This document shows positions 41,151 to 48,976 of a stretch of DNA of 64,000 nt, piece by piece. The stretch is taken from assembly GCF_002086695.1 (NCBI RefSeq), contig NZ_MVIH01000011.1, forward strand, positions 1 through 64,000, written 5' to 3'. The notes below the pieces were generated by a model that was given only the letters and a program-made list of their open reading frames with translations, was not told where the DNA came from and did no database searches. Each line of letters starts with the position of its first letter. Position 1 is the stretch's first letter. This stretch comes from Mycolicibacterium rhodesiae (GTDB lineage: Bacteria > Actinomycetota > Actinomycetes > Mycobacteriales > Mycobacteriaceae). The translations under genes and the position numbers were made by a program.

Positions 41151-42947
41151 ATGGCGGATGTGGCTGTGGTGCGTTGGCTTCAAGCGGGTGCGGTCGCGGC
41201 CGGTGTGGGGGCAGCGATGCTGGCGGCGCCGGCGATCGCCTCAGCCGACGACGGCGGCGGTTCGGCAGCGCCGGCGTCGCACTCGGCGCGGCAAGCGGGC
41301 GCCGTTAAAGCGTCGGTTGTCGGCGAGCGTCGTCCCACGGTGGGTCCACGCAAGGTACAGGCCTCGGCGCGGCCGACTGCTGACCGACGACGCCCACGCT
41401 TTCCCGGCTTCCCCGGCCCGGTCACCGGCGTCGGGAATCCCACCGGAAACGACGATCCAAGCACATCCACCGAGATCGTCACCGGCCTCTTCCGCGAGAT
41501 TCTGCGCGCCGACCCCACCGCGGAGCAGTTGACGCGCTACACCGCCGTGTTCGACGCGAGGGGTCAAGCGGCCGTGGTGAACCGCCTCTACACGTCGACG
41601 GCCTTTCGTCAGCAGCAGGTCAACAGCTATTACCTCGAGCTGCTCGGAAGAGCGCCCACCGCAGGAGAATTGGCGGCGGGCACCATGGAGTTGCGGATGG
41701 GTGTTCCCGAGCCGCTGGTGGTCGCCCAGGTGGCCAGCACCCGGGAGTTCTACCGGGTGAGCGGCGGCACCGCCGACACCTATGTCCAGCTGCTCTACCG
41801 GAGCCTGCTGGGTGAGCCGGCCGATGCCGGCCAAGCGGCCATTTACGTCCAGGAGTTACGGTCCGGCCGGCCGACGCAGGTGGTGGCGGTCCAGTTCATC
41901 AAGGCCAACGCGTTTCGCGCCGTGAAGATCCAGGAGATCTTCCAGGTCGTCCTCGGCCGGGCGGCCACCGACACCGAAGTCGCCTCCTACCTCGGTAGCT
42001 GGATTCGCAACGGCGGCCTGGCCGGCACCGCGACGAAGGTCCTCAACAGCGCCGAGAACACCGGACGGATGACGACGGACGGGGTACCGCTGCCCGACAT
42101 GGTTGCCGTCGACCAGCTGCAGCAGATCCTGATGGCACGGTACAACGAGGACCCGGACGGCTTCGTCAACCTGTTCAACACCTACCTCAAGACCGATCCC
42201 GTCACCGGTGAGCAGTGCCCGAGTACTTGCAACACACCGCTTTTGGCCTTGATCACCACCGGTGGACTGACCCGAGGCATCCCCAACCAGGCCATCGCGG
42301 TCACCCCGATCACCGCAGCCGTGAGCAGTCTGTTGCCGACGCAGAACGAGATCGATGCGACCAAGGCGCTGGAGGATCCGCTGCAGGACCCAGACCTGCT
42401 CGAGGACTACCTGGCCGGCGGCACCGTGCTCGCCAAAAGCGTGATCCTGACCGCCGACGACGGGCTCTACATCGTCGACGGTCACCACCGCTGGGGTGGC
42501 CTCTATGTCATCAACCCGTACTCCCAGCTGAGCTCGATCGACCTGGGCTACGTGCCCAACGCCCAGGAAGCGCTCAAGGAGACGCAGGTCGCCATCGTGG
42601 CCGAACAGGGGTACCTGAGTGCGCAGACCGTCACCGGCGACAACCTTTACACGATCAGCAAGGACGACTTCGACGACTTGGTCGAAGGTCTGATCGACAG
42701 TGGCGACGACAAAGACAAGATCCTGAAGATCTTCAAGAAGGAGAAGGATCTCACGAGCATGGCTCAGATTCAGGATTACCTGTGGGCCAACGTGATTCGG
42801 ATGCGCCAGTTCAACGAGCCGGTTGCGGGAGCCACCAGCCGCGGCTACATGCCTCAGCCACCGAACAGCGACTACCAGCCGCTGATGCACTGGATGGAGA
42901 ACGGCGCACTGAGCTACACCATGCCGGTCATCGGCTACGTGGGCTGA
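41151..42947 (+). CDS. secreted DUF4214 protein with C-terminal ParB-like (ParBc_2) domain
   Basis: 598 residues from ATG 41151. A Sec signal (WLQAGAVAAGVGAAMLAAPAIASA, cleavage before DDGG) and a Ser/Arg/Pro-rich linker are followed by DUF4214-type helical repeats at about 105-290 (EIVTGLFREILRADPTAEQL, YYLELLGRAPTAGELA, VQLLYRSLLGEPADAGQA, IFQVVLGRAATDTEVA). A C-terminal domain holds YIVDGHHRWGG (D443-R447), the hallmark of ParB-like nuclease/sulfiredoxin-fold proteins. A ParB-like active site in an exported protein is unusual. A GATAAT-like box lies near 41136. The gene stands alone. Confidence 0.78.
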   Translation: MADVAVVRWLQAGAVAAGVGAAMLAAPAIASADDGGGSAAPASHSARQAGAVKASVVGERRPTVGPRKVQASARPTADRRRPRFPGFPGPVTGVGNPTGNDDPSTSTEIVTGLFREILRADPTAEQLTRYTAVFDARGQAAVVNRLYTSTAFRQQQVNSYYLELLGRAPTAGELAAGTMELRMGVPEPLVVAQVASTREFYRVSGGTADTYVQLLYRSLLGEPADAGQAAIYVQELRSGRPTQVVAVQFIKANAFRAVKIQEIFQVVLGRAATDTEVASYLGSWIRNGGLAGTATKVLNSAENTGRMTTDGVPLPDMVAVDQLQQILMARYNEDPDGFVNLFNTYLKTDPVTGEQCPSTCNTPLLALITTGGLTRGIPNQAIAVTPITAAVSSLLPTQNEIDATKALEDPLQDPDLLEDYLAGGTVLAKSVILTADDGLYIVDGHHRWGGLYVINPYSQLSSIDLGYVPNAQEALKETQVAIVAEQGYLSAQTVTGDNLYTISKDDFDDLVEGLIDSGDDKDKILKIFKKEKDLTSMAQIQDYLWANVIRMRQFNEPVAGATSRGYMPQPPNSDYQPLMHWMENGALSYTMPVIGYVG

Positions 42948-42976
42948 GCGCCTGCCCAGCACGTGGCGTAATGCTC

Positions 42977-42982
42977 TAGGTT
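42977..42982 (+). promoter_or_regulatory. -10 box TAGGTT, leaderless start of the DoxX gene
   Basis: TANNNT hexamer 7 nt before ATG 42990. Confidence 0.55.
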
Positions 42983-42989
42983 TACCTCC

Positions 42990-43505
42990 ATGACTGCCTA
43001 CAGTGTCGGACTGCTGATCCTGCGTGTGGTGCTCGGCGTGACCATGGCCGCCCACGGCTACAACAAGTTCTTCGGCGGCGGCCGGATCAAGGGGACCGCC
43101 GGCTGGTTCGAGAGCATCGGCATGAAGCCCGGCACCTTTCACGCCCGGGTGGCGGCCAGCACCGAGATGGCGGCGGGCATCGGCCTGGCTCTGGGCCTCT
43201 TGACGCCGATCCCGGCCGCGGGATTCGTCGCGCTGATGCTCGTCGCGGCCTGGACGGTGCACCGGCACAACGGCTTCTTCATCGTCAAAGAAGGCTGGGA
43301 GTACAACCTGGTGCTGGCGGCCGCGGCCATCGCGATCGCCGCGACCGGCGCGGGCAAGTACAGCCTTGACTATCTGCTGTTCCACGGCACCAGCGCCTAC
43401 CCGTGGCTGCACGGCTGGTGCGGCCTGCTGATCGCGTTGGTGCTCGGCCTTGCCGGCGGTGTCGGCCAGCTGGCGATCTTCTACCGCCCGCCCGCCAAGG
43501 CCTGA
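42990..43505 (+). CDS. DoxX family membrane protein
   Basis: 171 residues, four membrane segments. GLLILRVVLGVTMAAHGYNKFFGGGRIKGTAGWFESIGMKPG followed by AASTEMAAGIGLALGLLTPIPAAGFVALMLVA is the standard DoxX pattern. In mycobacteria DoxX can join SodA and SseA in a membrane oxidoreductase complex, but most DoxX proteins have no proven role. A 23-bp perfect inverted repeat follows the stop. Confidence 0.9.
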   Translation: MTAYSVGLLILRVVLGVTMAAHGYNKFFGGGRIKGTAGWFESIGMKPGTFHARVAASTEMAAGIGLALGLLTPIPAAGFVALMLVAAWTVHRHNGFFIVKEGWEYNLVLAAAAIAIAATGAGKYSLDYLLFHGTSAYPWLHGWCGLLIALVLGLAGGVGQLAIFYRPPAKA

Positions 43506-43515
43506 CAGTTCCCGT

Positions 43516-43577
43516 CGCGAGCAGACACAAACTCGGGCATTTTTGCCCGAATCCGCCCGAGTTTGTGTCTGCTCGCG
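43516..43577. repeat. palindromic intergenic element, copy 1
   Basis: Perfect 23-bp arms at 43516-43538 and 43555-43577 (core GAGCAGACACAAACTCGGGC and its complement) around a 16-nt centre. Inside, TCGGGC/GCCCGA at 43533-43538 and 43545-43550 with a 6-nt loop offers an alternative hairpin. A second copy lies at 62973-63030. It starts 10 bp after the DoxX stop and may work as a terminator. Confidence 0.9.
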
Positions 43578-43613
43578 GAGAAGTCTCGCCGCGCGGGAAT
43601 TCGTACCCGTGCG

Positions 43614-43631
43614 ACTAGAACACGTTCTAGT
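43614..43631. promoter_or_regulatory. KstR-type operator, perfect 18-bp palindrome
   Basis: ACTAGAACACGTTCTAGT is fully symmetric and fits the KstR consensus TNNAACNNGTTNNA at every fixed position. It overlaps the -10 box of the DUF3556 gene, 9 bp before the start codon. Derepression by sterol-derived CoA thioesters is inferred. Confidence 0.82.
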
Positions 43632-43633
43632 CT
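43628..43633 (+). promoter_or_regulatory. -10 box TAGTCT of the DUF3556 gene
   Basis: TANNNT hexamer 7 nt before ATG 43641, embedded in the right end of the KstR operator. It selects ATG 43641 over the frame start at 43563, which lies in the palindromic element. Confidence 0.65.
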
Positions 43634-43640
43634 TTTTGCC

Positions 43641-45377
43641 ATGGGATTTCTGAAGCAGGAAGTGCCCGTCATCGACTTCGAGACGTGGAGCAAGGGCACG
43701 CGCGCGGAGAAGATCAAACCGATGGCGCGGCACTGGGCCGAGGTGGGCTTCGGCACGCCGGTCGCCCTGCATCTGTTCTACGTCATCAAGATCCTGCTCT
43801 ACGTCTTCGTCGGAGCGCTGTTCGGTCTGGCCACTACGGGCATCGGCGGACTGACCGACATCGGGTCGTGGTGGTCGGAGCCGATCGTCTACGAGAAGGC
43901 CGTGCTCTACACGATGCTCTTCGAGGTCGTCGGCCTCGGCTGCGGCTTCGGCCCGCTGAACAACCGGTTCTGGCCGCCGATGGGGTCGATCATCTATTGG
44001 TTGCGCCCCAACACGATCCGGCTGCCACCGTGGCCCAAGCTGGTGCCGCTGACCAAGGGCGACAATCGTGGCCCCGTCGACATCGCGCTCTACGCGGCGC
44101 TGATCGTGATGATCCTGGTGGCGCTGTTCTCCGACGGCACCGGGCCCGTCCCTGAGCTGGGCACCGAAGTCGGTCTGCTGCCGACCTGGCAGGTCGCGAC
44201 GGTCGTGGCGTTGCTGGCGCTGGTGGGTCTGCGCGACAAGGTGATCTTCCTGGCCGCCCGCGGCGAGGTGTATGGCGCGTTCGCGGTTGCGTTCCTGTTC
44301 TCCGGCGTCGACATCATCATCGCCGCCAAGCTGGTGTGCATGGCGATCTGGATCGGCGCCGCGACCTCCAAGCTCACCCGGCACTTCCCGTTCGTCATCT
44401 CCACGATGATGTCCAACAGCCCGGTGGTGCGGCCACGCTTCCTGAAGCGGATGTTCTTCAAGAAGTTCCCCGAAGACCTTCGGCCCGGCCCGATGTCGCA
44501 CACGCTGGCCCACATCAGCACCGCCATCGAAATGCTGATCCCGTTGGCGCTGTTCTTCTCCCACGGCGGATGGCCGACCACGATCGCGGCCATCGTCATG
44601 GTGTGCTTCCACCTCGGCATCCTGTCGGCGATTCCGATGGGTGTGCCGCTGGAGTGGAACGTCTTCATGATCTTCTCGGTGCTCTCGCTGTTCGTCGCGC
44701 ACGCCCAGATCGGGATCACCGACATCACCAGCCCGTGGCCGATCCTGCTGTTCCTGGCATTGGCCACCACCGTCTTCCTCGGAAACACGGTGCCGCGCAA
44801 GGTGTCCTTCCTGCCCGGAATGCGCTACTACGCAGGCAACTGGGACACCACGTTGTGGTGTGTGAAGCCGTCGGCCGAGGCGAAGATCGAGCAGAACCTG
44901 GTGACGATCGCCAACATGCCGGCCGCGCAGCTCGAAAAGTTCTACGGCAGTAAGGAAGCCGCGCAGATCCCGTTGTTCATGGGGTACGCGTTTCGCGCCT
45001 TCAACACCCACGGCAAGGCGCTGTTCACCCTGGCCCACCGCGCGATGGCCGGTGGGAATGAGGAGGACTACTCGATCACCGACGGTGAGCGCATCTGCAG
45101 CATGGCGATCGGCTGGAACTTCGGCGATGGGCACATGCACAACGAACAGCTCATCGCGGCGATGCAGCGACGCTGCCACTTCGAACCCGGCGAGGTGCGG
45201 GTGGTGCTGCTCGACGGCCAGCCCCTGCATCGGCAGCGGCAGGAGTACCGGCTGGTGGACGCCGCGACCGGCGAATTCGAGACCGGCTATGTCAACGTCG
45301 CCGACATGGTGAACCGACAGCCGTGGGACGACACACTGCCGGTGCATGTCACGTCGGAGCGGCGGGCAGGAGCGTAG
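43641..45377 (+). CDS. DUF3556 family transmembrane protein, KstR-site controlled
   Basis: 578 residues. The first ~400 residues hold about eight to ten membrane segments (FYVIKILLYVFVGALFGL, MLFEVVGLGCGFGPL, IALYAALIVMILVALF, ETLIPLALFF-like stretches). The remaining ~180 residues are hydrophilic, with EQNLVTIANMPAAQLEKFYG and GWNFGDGHMHNEQLIAAMQRRCHFEPGEVRVVLLD. Restricted largely to mycolic-acid bacteria; no biochemical role is known. The strong KstR operator suggests a place in sterol uptake or catabolism. Confidence 0.82.
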   Translation: MGFLKQEVPVIDFETWSKGTRAEKIKPMARHWAEVGFGTPVALHLFYVIKILLYVFVGALFGLATTGIGGLTDIGSWWSEPIVYEKAVLYTMLFEVVGLGCGFGPLNNRFWPPMGSIIYWLRPNTIRLPPWPKLVPLTKGDNRGPVDIALYAALIVMILVALFSDGTGPVPELGTEVGLLPTWQVATVVALLALVGLRDKVIFLAARGEVYGAFAVAFLFSGVDIIIAAKLVCMAIWIGAATSKLTRHFPFVISTMMSNSPVVRPRFLKRMFFKKFPEDLRPGPMSHTLAHISTAIEMLIPLALFFSHGGWPTTIAAIVMVCFHLGILSAIPMGVPLEWNVFMIFSVLSLFVAHAQIGITDITSPWPILLFLALATTVFLGNTVPRKVSFLPGMRYYAGNWDTTLWCVKPSAEAKIEQNLVTIANMPAAQLEKFYGSKEAAQIPLFMGYAFRAFNTHGKALFTLAHRAMAGGNEEDYSITDGERICSMAIGWNFGDGHMHNEQLIAAMQRRCHFEPGEVRVVLLDGQPLHRQRQEYRLVDAATGEFETGYVNVADMVNRQPWDDTLPVHVTSERRAGA

Positions 45378-45422
45378 CGACTCGGGGATCGGCATGGCTG
45401 ACCGAACGGTTGGTTGACCCGC

Positions 45423-45436
45423 TTGACGGTCGTCAA
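45423..45436. promoter_or_regulatory. inverted repeat TTGAC-N4-GTCAA upstream of the thiolase operon
   Basis: TTGACGGTCGTCAA, symmetric with 5-bp arms, lying 50 bp before ATG 45487. It doubles as a -35-like TTGACG. It may bind a regulator of the thiolase-crotonase pair; which one is unknown. Confidence 0.4.
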
Positions 45437-45486
45437 ACGGCGTGTGTTTTGATCCAAAGATCACCCCGTCGTAAAGGAGTAGGCCG

Positions 45487-46632
45487 ATGGCTGAAGCGGT
45501 AATTGTCGAAGCTGTACGTTCACCAGTCGGGAAGCGCAACGGTGGTCTGTCCGGTGTGCACCCCGCTGAGCTGTCGGCCCAGGTACTCAACGGTCTGGCG
45601 CAGCGGGCCGGCATCGACCCCGAGATCGTCGACGACGTCATTTGGGGATGTGTCATGCAGGCCGGTGAGCAGGCCCTCGACATCGCGCGGACCGCGGTGC
45701 TGACCGCAGGCTGGCCCGAGTCGGTACCCGGTGTGACCGTCGACCGCCAGTGCGGCTCCAGCCAGCAGTCGGTGCACTTCGCCGCCGCCGGTGTGGTGGC
45801 CGGGCACTACGACGTCGTCGTCGCCGGTGGAGTCGAGTCGATGTCGCGCACCCCGATGGGCGCCTCGCTGGCCAACGGCGGGAACCCCTACTCGGCCGGG
45901 TTCAAGAGCCGCTACGACCGCACGCCCAACCAGGGCATCGGCGCGGAGATGATGGCCACCAAGTGGGGCCTGAGCCGCACCGATCTCGACCAGTTCTCCC
46001 TGGACTCCCACGAAAAGGCCGCTGCTGCACAGGATTCGGGCGCCTTTGAGGACCAGATCGTGGGAATCAAGGATTCCGAAGGAAACGTCGTGCTCAAGGA
46101 TGAGGGCATCCGCCGCGGCACCACCCTGGAGAAGATGGGCCAGCTCAAGCCGGCGTTCTCCGAGGACGGCGTGATCCACGCGGGCAACTCCTCGCAGATC
46201 TCCGACGGCTCGGCCGCGCTGCTGTTCATGTCGGCGGAGAAGGCAAAGTCGTTGGGCCTCAAGCCGATCGCGCGGGTACACACTGCGACGCTGGCCGGCT
46301 CTGACCCGGTGATGATGTTGAGCGGCCCGATCCCGGCCACCCAGAAGGCACTCGCCAAGTCCGGCCTGAGCGTGGACGACATCGGTGCATTCGAGGTCAA
46401 CGAGGCGTTCGCGCCTGTTCCGATGGCCTGGCTCAAGGAGATCGGCGCCGACGAGAAGAAGCTCAACCCCAACGGCGGCGCGATCGCGCTGGGCCATCCG
46501 CTCGGCGGCTCCGGTGCCCGGCTGATGACGACGCTGCTCTATCACATGCGCGACAACGGAATTCGCTACGGTCTGCAGACCATGTGCGAAGGCGGCGGCC
46601 AGGCCAACGCCACCATCCTCGAGCTGCTGTAG
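45487..46632 (+). CDS. thiolase (acetyl-CoA/3-ketoacyl-CoA thiolase, FadA-like)
   Basis: 381 residues with all active-site parts: nucleophile Cys89 in DRQCGSSQQ, VNEAFAPV, His337 in GGAIALGHPLGGSG, and Cys367 in TMCEGGG. The N-terminus VIVEAVRSPVGKRNGGLSGVHP is of the type found in the steroid-degrading FadA5/FadA6 group, but the exact member cannot be named by eye. It cleaves 3-ketoacyl-CoA with CoA. Strong ribosome site AAAGGAG. It overlaps the crotonase gene by 1 bp. Confidence 0.93.
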   Translation: MAEAVIVEAVRSPVGKRNGGLSGVHPAELSAQVLNGLAQRAGIDPEIVDDVIWGCVMQAGEQALDIARTAVLTAGWPESVPGVTVDRQCGSSQQSVHFAAAGVVAGHYDVVVAGGVESMSRTPMGASLANGGNPYSAGFKSRYDRTPNQGIGAEMMATKWGLSRTDLDQFSLDSHEKAAAAQDSGAFEDQIVGIKDSEGNVVLKDEGIRRGTTLEKMGQLKPAFSEDGVIHAGNSSQISDGSAALLFMSAEKAKSLGLKPIARVHTATLAGSDPVMMLSGPIPATQKALAKSGLSVDDIGAFEVNEAFAPVPMAWLKEIGADEKKLNPNGGAIALGHPLGGSGARLMTTLLYHMRDNGIRYGLQTMCEGGGQANATILELL

Positions 46633-47429
46633 TGACCGACGTGCAAGCCCCCGCCGCTCTCGGAGAGCGGCGGGGCAACGTCCTGCTCATCACCATCAAC
46701 CGCCCGGACGCGCGCAACGCGGTGAACGGCGCGGTCAGCACCGCCGTCGGCGATCTGCTCCAGCAGGCTCAGGACGACGCCGACGTCTGGGCGGTGGTGA
46801 TCACCGGTTCCGGTGACAAGTCTTTCTGCGCCGGGGCCGACCTGAAGGCGATCTACCGGCGGGAGAACCTGTTTCACCCGCAACACCCGGAGTGGGGTTT
46901 CGCCGGTTACGTCCGGCACTTCATCGACAAGCCCACCATCGCCGCGGTCAACGGCACCGCGCTGGGCGGGGGGACCGAACTGGCCTTGGCCAGCGACCTG
47001 GTGGTCGCCGAGGAGAGCGCCAAGTTCGGGTTGCCGGAAGTCAAGCGGGGCTTGGTCGCCGCGGCGGGTGGCGTGTTCCGCATCGTCGAGCAGTTGCCGC
47101 GCAAAGTGGCCATGCAATTGCTGTTCACCGGCGAACCGATCACCTCGGCCGAGGCGCTCAAGTGGGGCCTGATCAACGACGTCGTGCCCGACGGCACCGT
47201 CGTCGACGCGGCTTTGGCTCTGGCGCAACGCATCACCGTCAACGCGCCGTTGGCGGTGCAGGCCAGCAAGCGCGTCGCGGTCGGTGTCGACGACGGCGTG
47301 ATCACCGACGACGAAGCCGGCTGGACTCGCACCATGCGCGAGATCGGGCCGCTGATGAAGTCCGAGGACGCCAAGGAAGGCCCGCTGGCCTTCGCCGAAA
47401 AGCGCCAGCCGGTCTGGAAGGCGCGCTAG
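46632..47429 (+). CDS. enoyl-CoA hydratase/isomerase family protein
   Basis: 265 residues from GTG 46632. Crotonase fold: VLLITINRPDARNAVN, oxyanion-hole SFCAGADLKAI and AAVNGTALGGGTELALASDLVVA, and the catalytic-side segment FGLPEVKRGLVAAAGG with the expected Glu. It hydrates trans-2-enoyl-CoA in beta-oxidation. Coupled to the thiolase by a shared base, so the pair supplies two successive steps. The stop overlaps that of the convergent hydrolase gene (CTAG). Confidence 0.92.
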   Translation: MTDVQAPAALGERRGNVLLITINRPDARNAVNGAVSTAVGDLLQQAQDDADVWAVVITGSGDKSFCAGADLKAIYRRENLFHPQHPEWGFAGYVRHFIDKPTIAAVNGTALGGGTELALASDLVVAEESAKFGLPEVKRGLVAAAGGVFRIVEQLPRKVAMQLLFTGEPITSAEALKWGLINDVVPDGTVVDAALALAQRITVNAPLAVQASKRVAVGVDDGVITDDEAGWTRTMREIGPLMKSEDAKEGPLAFAEKRQPVWKAR

Positions 47430-48295
47430 GAACTGCTGCGGAGCGCGGCGACCACCGCGTCCGGAGCTTCGGTCTGTGGAAAGTGGCCGACGCCGGCGAG
47501 TTCGGTGATCGTGGCCTGGGGGAGTAGGCGGGTCGCTTCCCACAGCACATGCTGTCCCGATACCGGGTCGGACAGTCCCCAAACCAGATGAAGTGGGCGG
47601 TCCCACGCGGCCAGAGCCGCCTCCCAGCGGCGGTGGTGGCGGGCGCGCTCGGTGTTGTAACGAATCAGCAAGTGCGCCAGCTTGTGTCCGCTGTCCCGGG
47701 AAATCCCCTCCCAAAGTTCGTCGAACTCGGCGTCGGTCAGCTTGGTGTCGCCCCAGACTGCCGCGAGTCCCTTGCGCAGTGTCGTCGCCGAGATCTGCGC
47801 GGCGATCAACCGGCCCAGGACGGGTGTGTTGAGCAGTTTCTGCAGCCGGGTCGGCCGATAGGCGCTGTAGACGATGCCGCAGTTCAAGATCGTGAGGCTG
47901 TCGACGGTGAACGGCAGGCGGCCGCCGAGTTGGCGGTCGGCGATTTCCTGGCCGACGATTCCGCCGTAGTCGTGGACGATCAGGTCCACCGAGGTCAGCC
48001 GCAGGTGCGCCATCAGATCCTCGACGATGTCTGCGGATTCGGTCACCGAGTAGTCGTGCGGGGCGGGCTTGTCCGACGCGCCGTATCCGAGGAAGTCGAC
48101 GGTGACTACGTCGTGGTCGCGGGCCAGGTCGGTCGCTACCGCGGCGTAGTCGTAGGACCACGTCGGGAATCCATGCAGCAGAAGGACACTCGGTCCGCTG
48201 CCGCGTCGCCGGTAGGCGACGCGATGGCCACGGCGGGTGTGCAGGTGTTCGCACTGCGTCATCCACTCGGAGGCGCTCGGGACATTGTCGACCAT
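47426..48295 (-). CDS. alpha/beta hydrolase with Asp nucleophile
   Basis: 289 residues. VLLLHGFPTWSYDYAAVA, VDFLGYGASDKP, nucleophile Asp in LIVHDYGGIVGQ, a lid region, and His in GVGHFPQTEAP. The Asp nucleophile and FLG(Y/F)G signature place it near epoxide hydrolases and haloalkane dehalogenases. The ribosome site GGAGG precedes ATG 48295. It is divergent from a TetR-family gene, with a dyad operator between, so it is a likely target of that regulator. Confidence 0.88.
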   Translation of the reverse strand: MVDNVPSASEWMTQCEHLHTRRGHRVAYRRRGSGPSVLLLHGFPTWSYDYAAVATDLARDHDVVTVDFLGYGASDKPAPHDYSVTESADIVEDLMAHLRLTSVDLIVHDYGGIVGQEIADRQLGGRLPFTVDSLTILNCGIVYSAYRPTRLQKLLNTPVLGRLIAAQISATTLRKGLAAVWGDTKLTDAEFDELWEGISRDSGHKLAHLLIRYNTERARHHRRWEAALAAWDRPLHLVWGLSDPVSGQHVLWEATRLLPQATITELAGVGHFPQTEAPDAVVAALRSSS

Positions 48296-48322
48296 TGGTC
48301 CTCCGATGCATCACCACATTCA

Positions 48323-48338
48323 GATACAGTTGTGTATC
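48323..48338. promoter_or_regulatory. TetR-type operator GATACA-N4-TGTATC
   Basis: Perfect 6-bp inverted repeat with a 4-bp centre, placed midway between the divergent hydrolase (start 48295) and TetR gene (start 48379). Position and symmetry fit an autoregulatory operator controlling both directions. Confidence 0.65.
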
Positions 48339-48378
48339 ACAATGCAGAAGTGTCAGCCCACTGTCAACAGGAGTGCGT

Positions 48379-48975
48379 ATGCCCCGACTGTCGCGGGCCG
48401 AGCAGCGGGAGGAGACCCGCCGACGGCTGATCGAATCGGCGGCAAAGGTGTTTTGTCGCACGGGTTTCGAAGCCGCGCCCATCGATGTCATAGCCGAGGA
48501 GGCGGGCTTCTCCCGCGGAGCGTTCTACTCGAACTTCGAGTCCAAAGACGAACTGTTCCTCGCCCTACTGAGCGGGCATCTGGACGCCGAGATCGAAACA
48601 CTCAGCCGCGCGCTTGACCGGATCAAGGCAGCCGACGAGCTGGCACCTGCGATAGAGCGTCGGTACCGCGTGCTGGGTGAAGACAGCAGCTGGTGCTTGC
48701 TGACGACCGAGTTTCAGCTGTATGCGATGCGCGGCGGCAAGATGGCCGGTCAGTTCGCGACCATCTACGAGTCCTACCGGCAGCGCCTGGGTGAGCTGAT
48801 CGAGACGCACTTCGACCGGCTCGGAATCGTATCGACGCTGAGTCCGTATGAGTTCGGCGTCGCCCAAGTAGCTCTATCTCATGGGCTGGCACTGCAACGG
48901 GCCGCCAACAAGGCGCTGGCGTCGACGCTGCCGGCCCGCGCCCTGGCCACGTTCGTGCGTGGCGCTACCGGCTGA
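48379..48975 (+). CDS. TetR-family transcriptional regulator
   Basis: 198 residues from ATG 48379 with ribosome site AGGAG 5 nt upstream. The N-terminal helix-turn-helix is RRRLIESAAKVFCRTGFEAAPIDVIAEEAGFSRGAFYSNFESKDELF. The C-terminal ligand domain has TEFQLYAMRGGKMAGQFATIYESYRQRLGELIE. Ligand unknown; hydrophobic acyl or aromatic ligands are common. Probably represses itself and the divergent hydrolase through the dyad at 48323-48338. Ends 1 bp from the fasciclin gene stop. Confidence 0.92.
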   Translation: MPRLSRAEQREETRRRLIESAAKVFCRTGFEAAPIDVIAEEAGFSRGAFYSNFESKDELFLALLSGHLDAEIETLSRALDRIKAADELAPAIERRYRVLGEDSSWCLLTTEFQLYAMRGGKMAGQFATIYESYRQRLGELIETHFDRLGIVSTLSPYEFGVAQVALSHGLALQRAANKALASTLPARALATFVRGATG

Positions 48976-48976
48976 A

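Noticed and set aside
45400..45420. CCGAACGGTTGG near the thiolase promoter as a KstR site
   Set aside because: The AAC and GTT half-sites are separated by one base, not two, so the spacing does not fit.
41856..45683. 1275-codon open frame on the minus strand
   Set aside because: It runs antisense across the DUF4214, DoxX and DUF3556 genes. Composition (His/Arg/Asp/Gly-rich) is that of a high-GC shadow frame, with no domain or signal.
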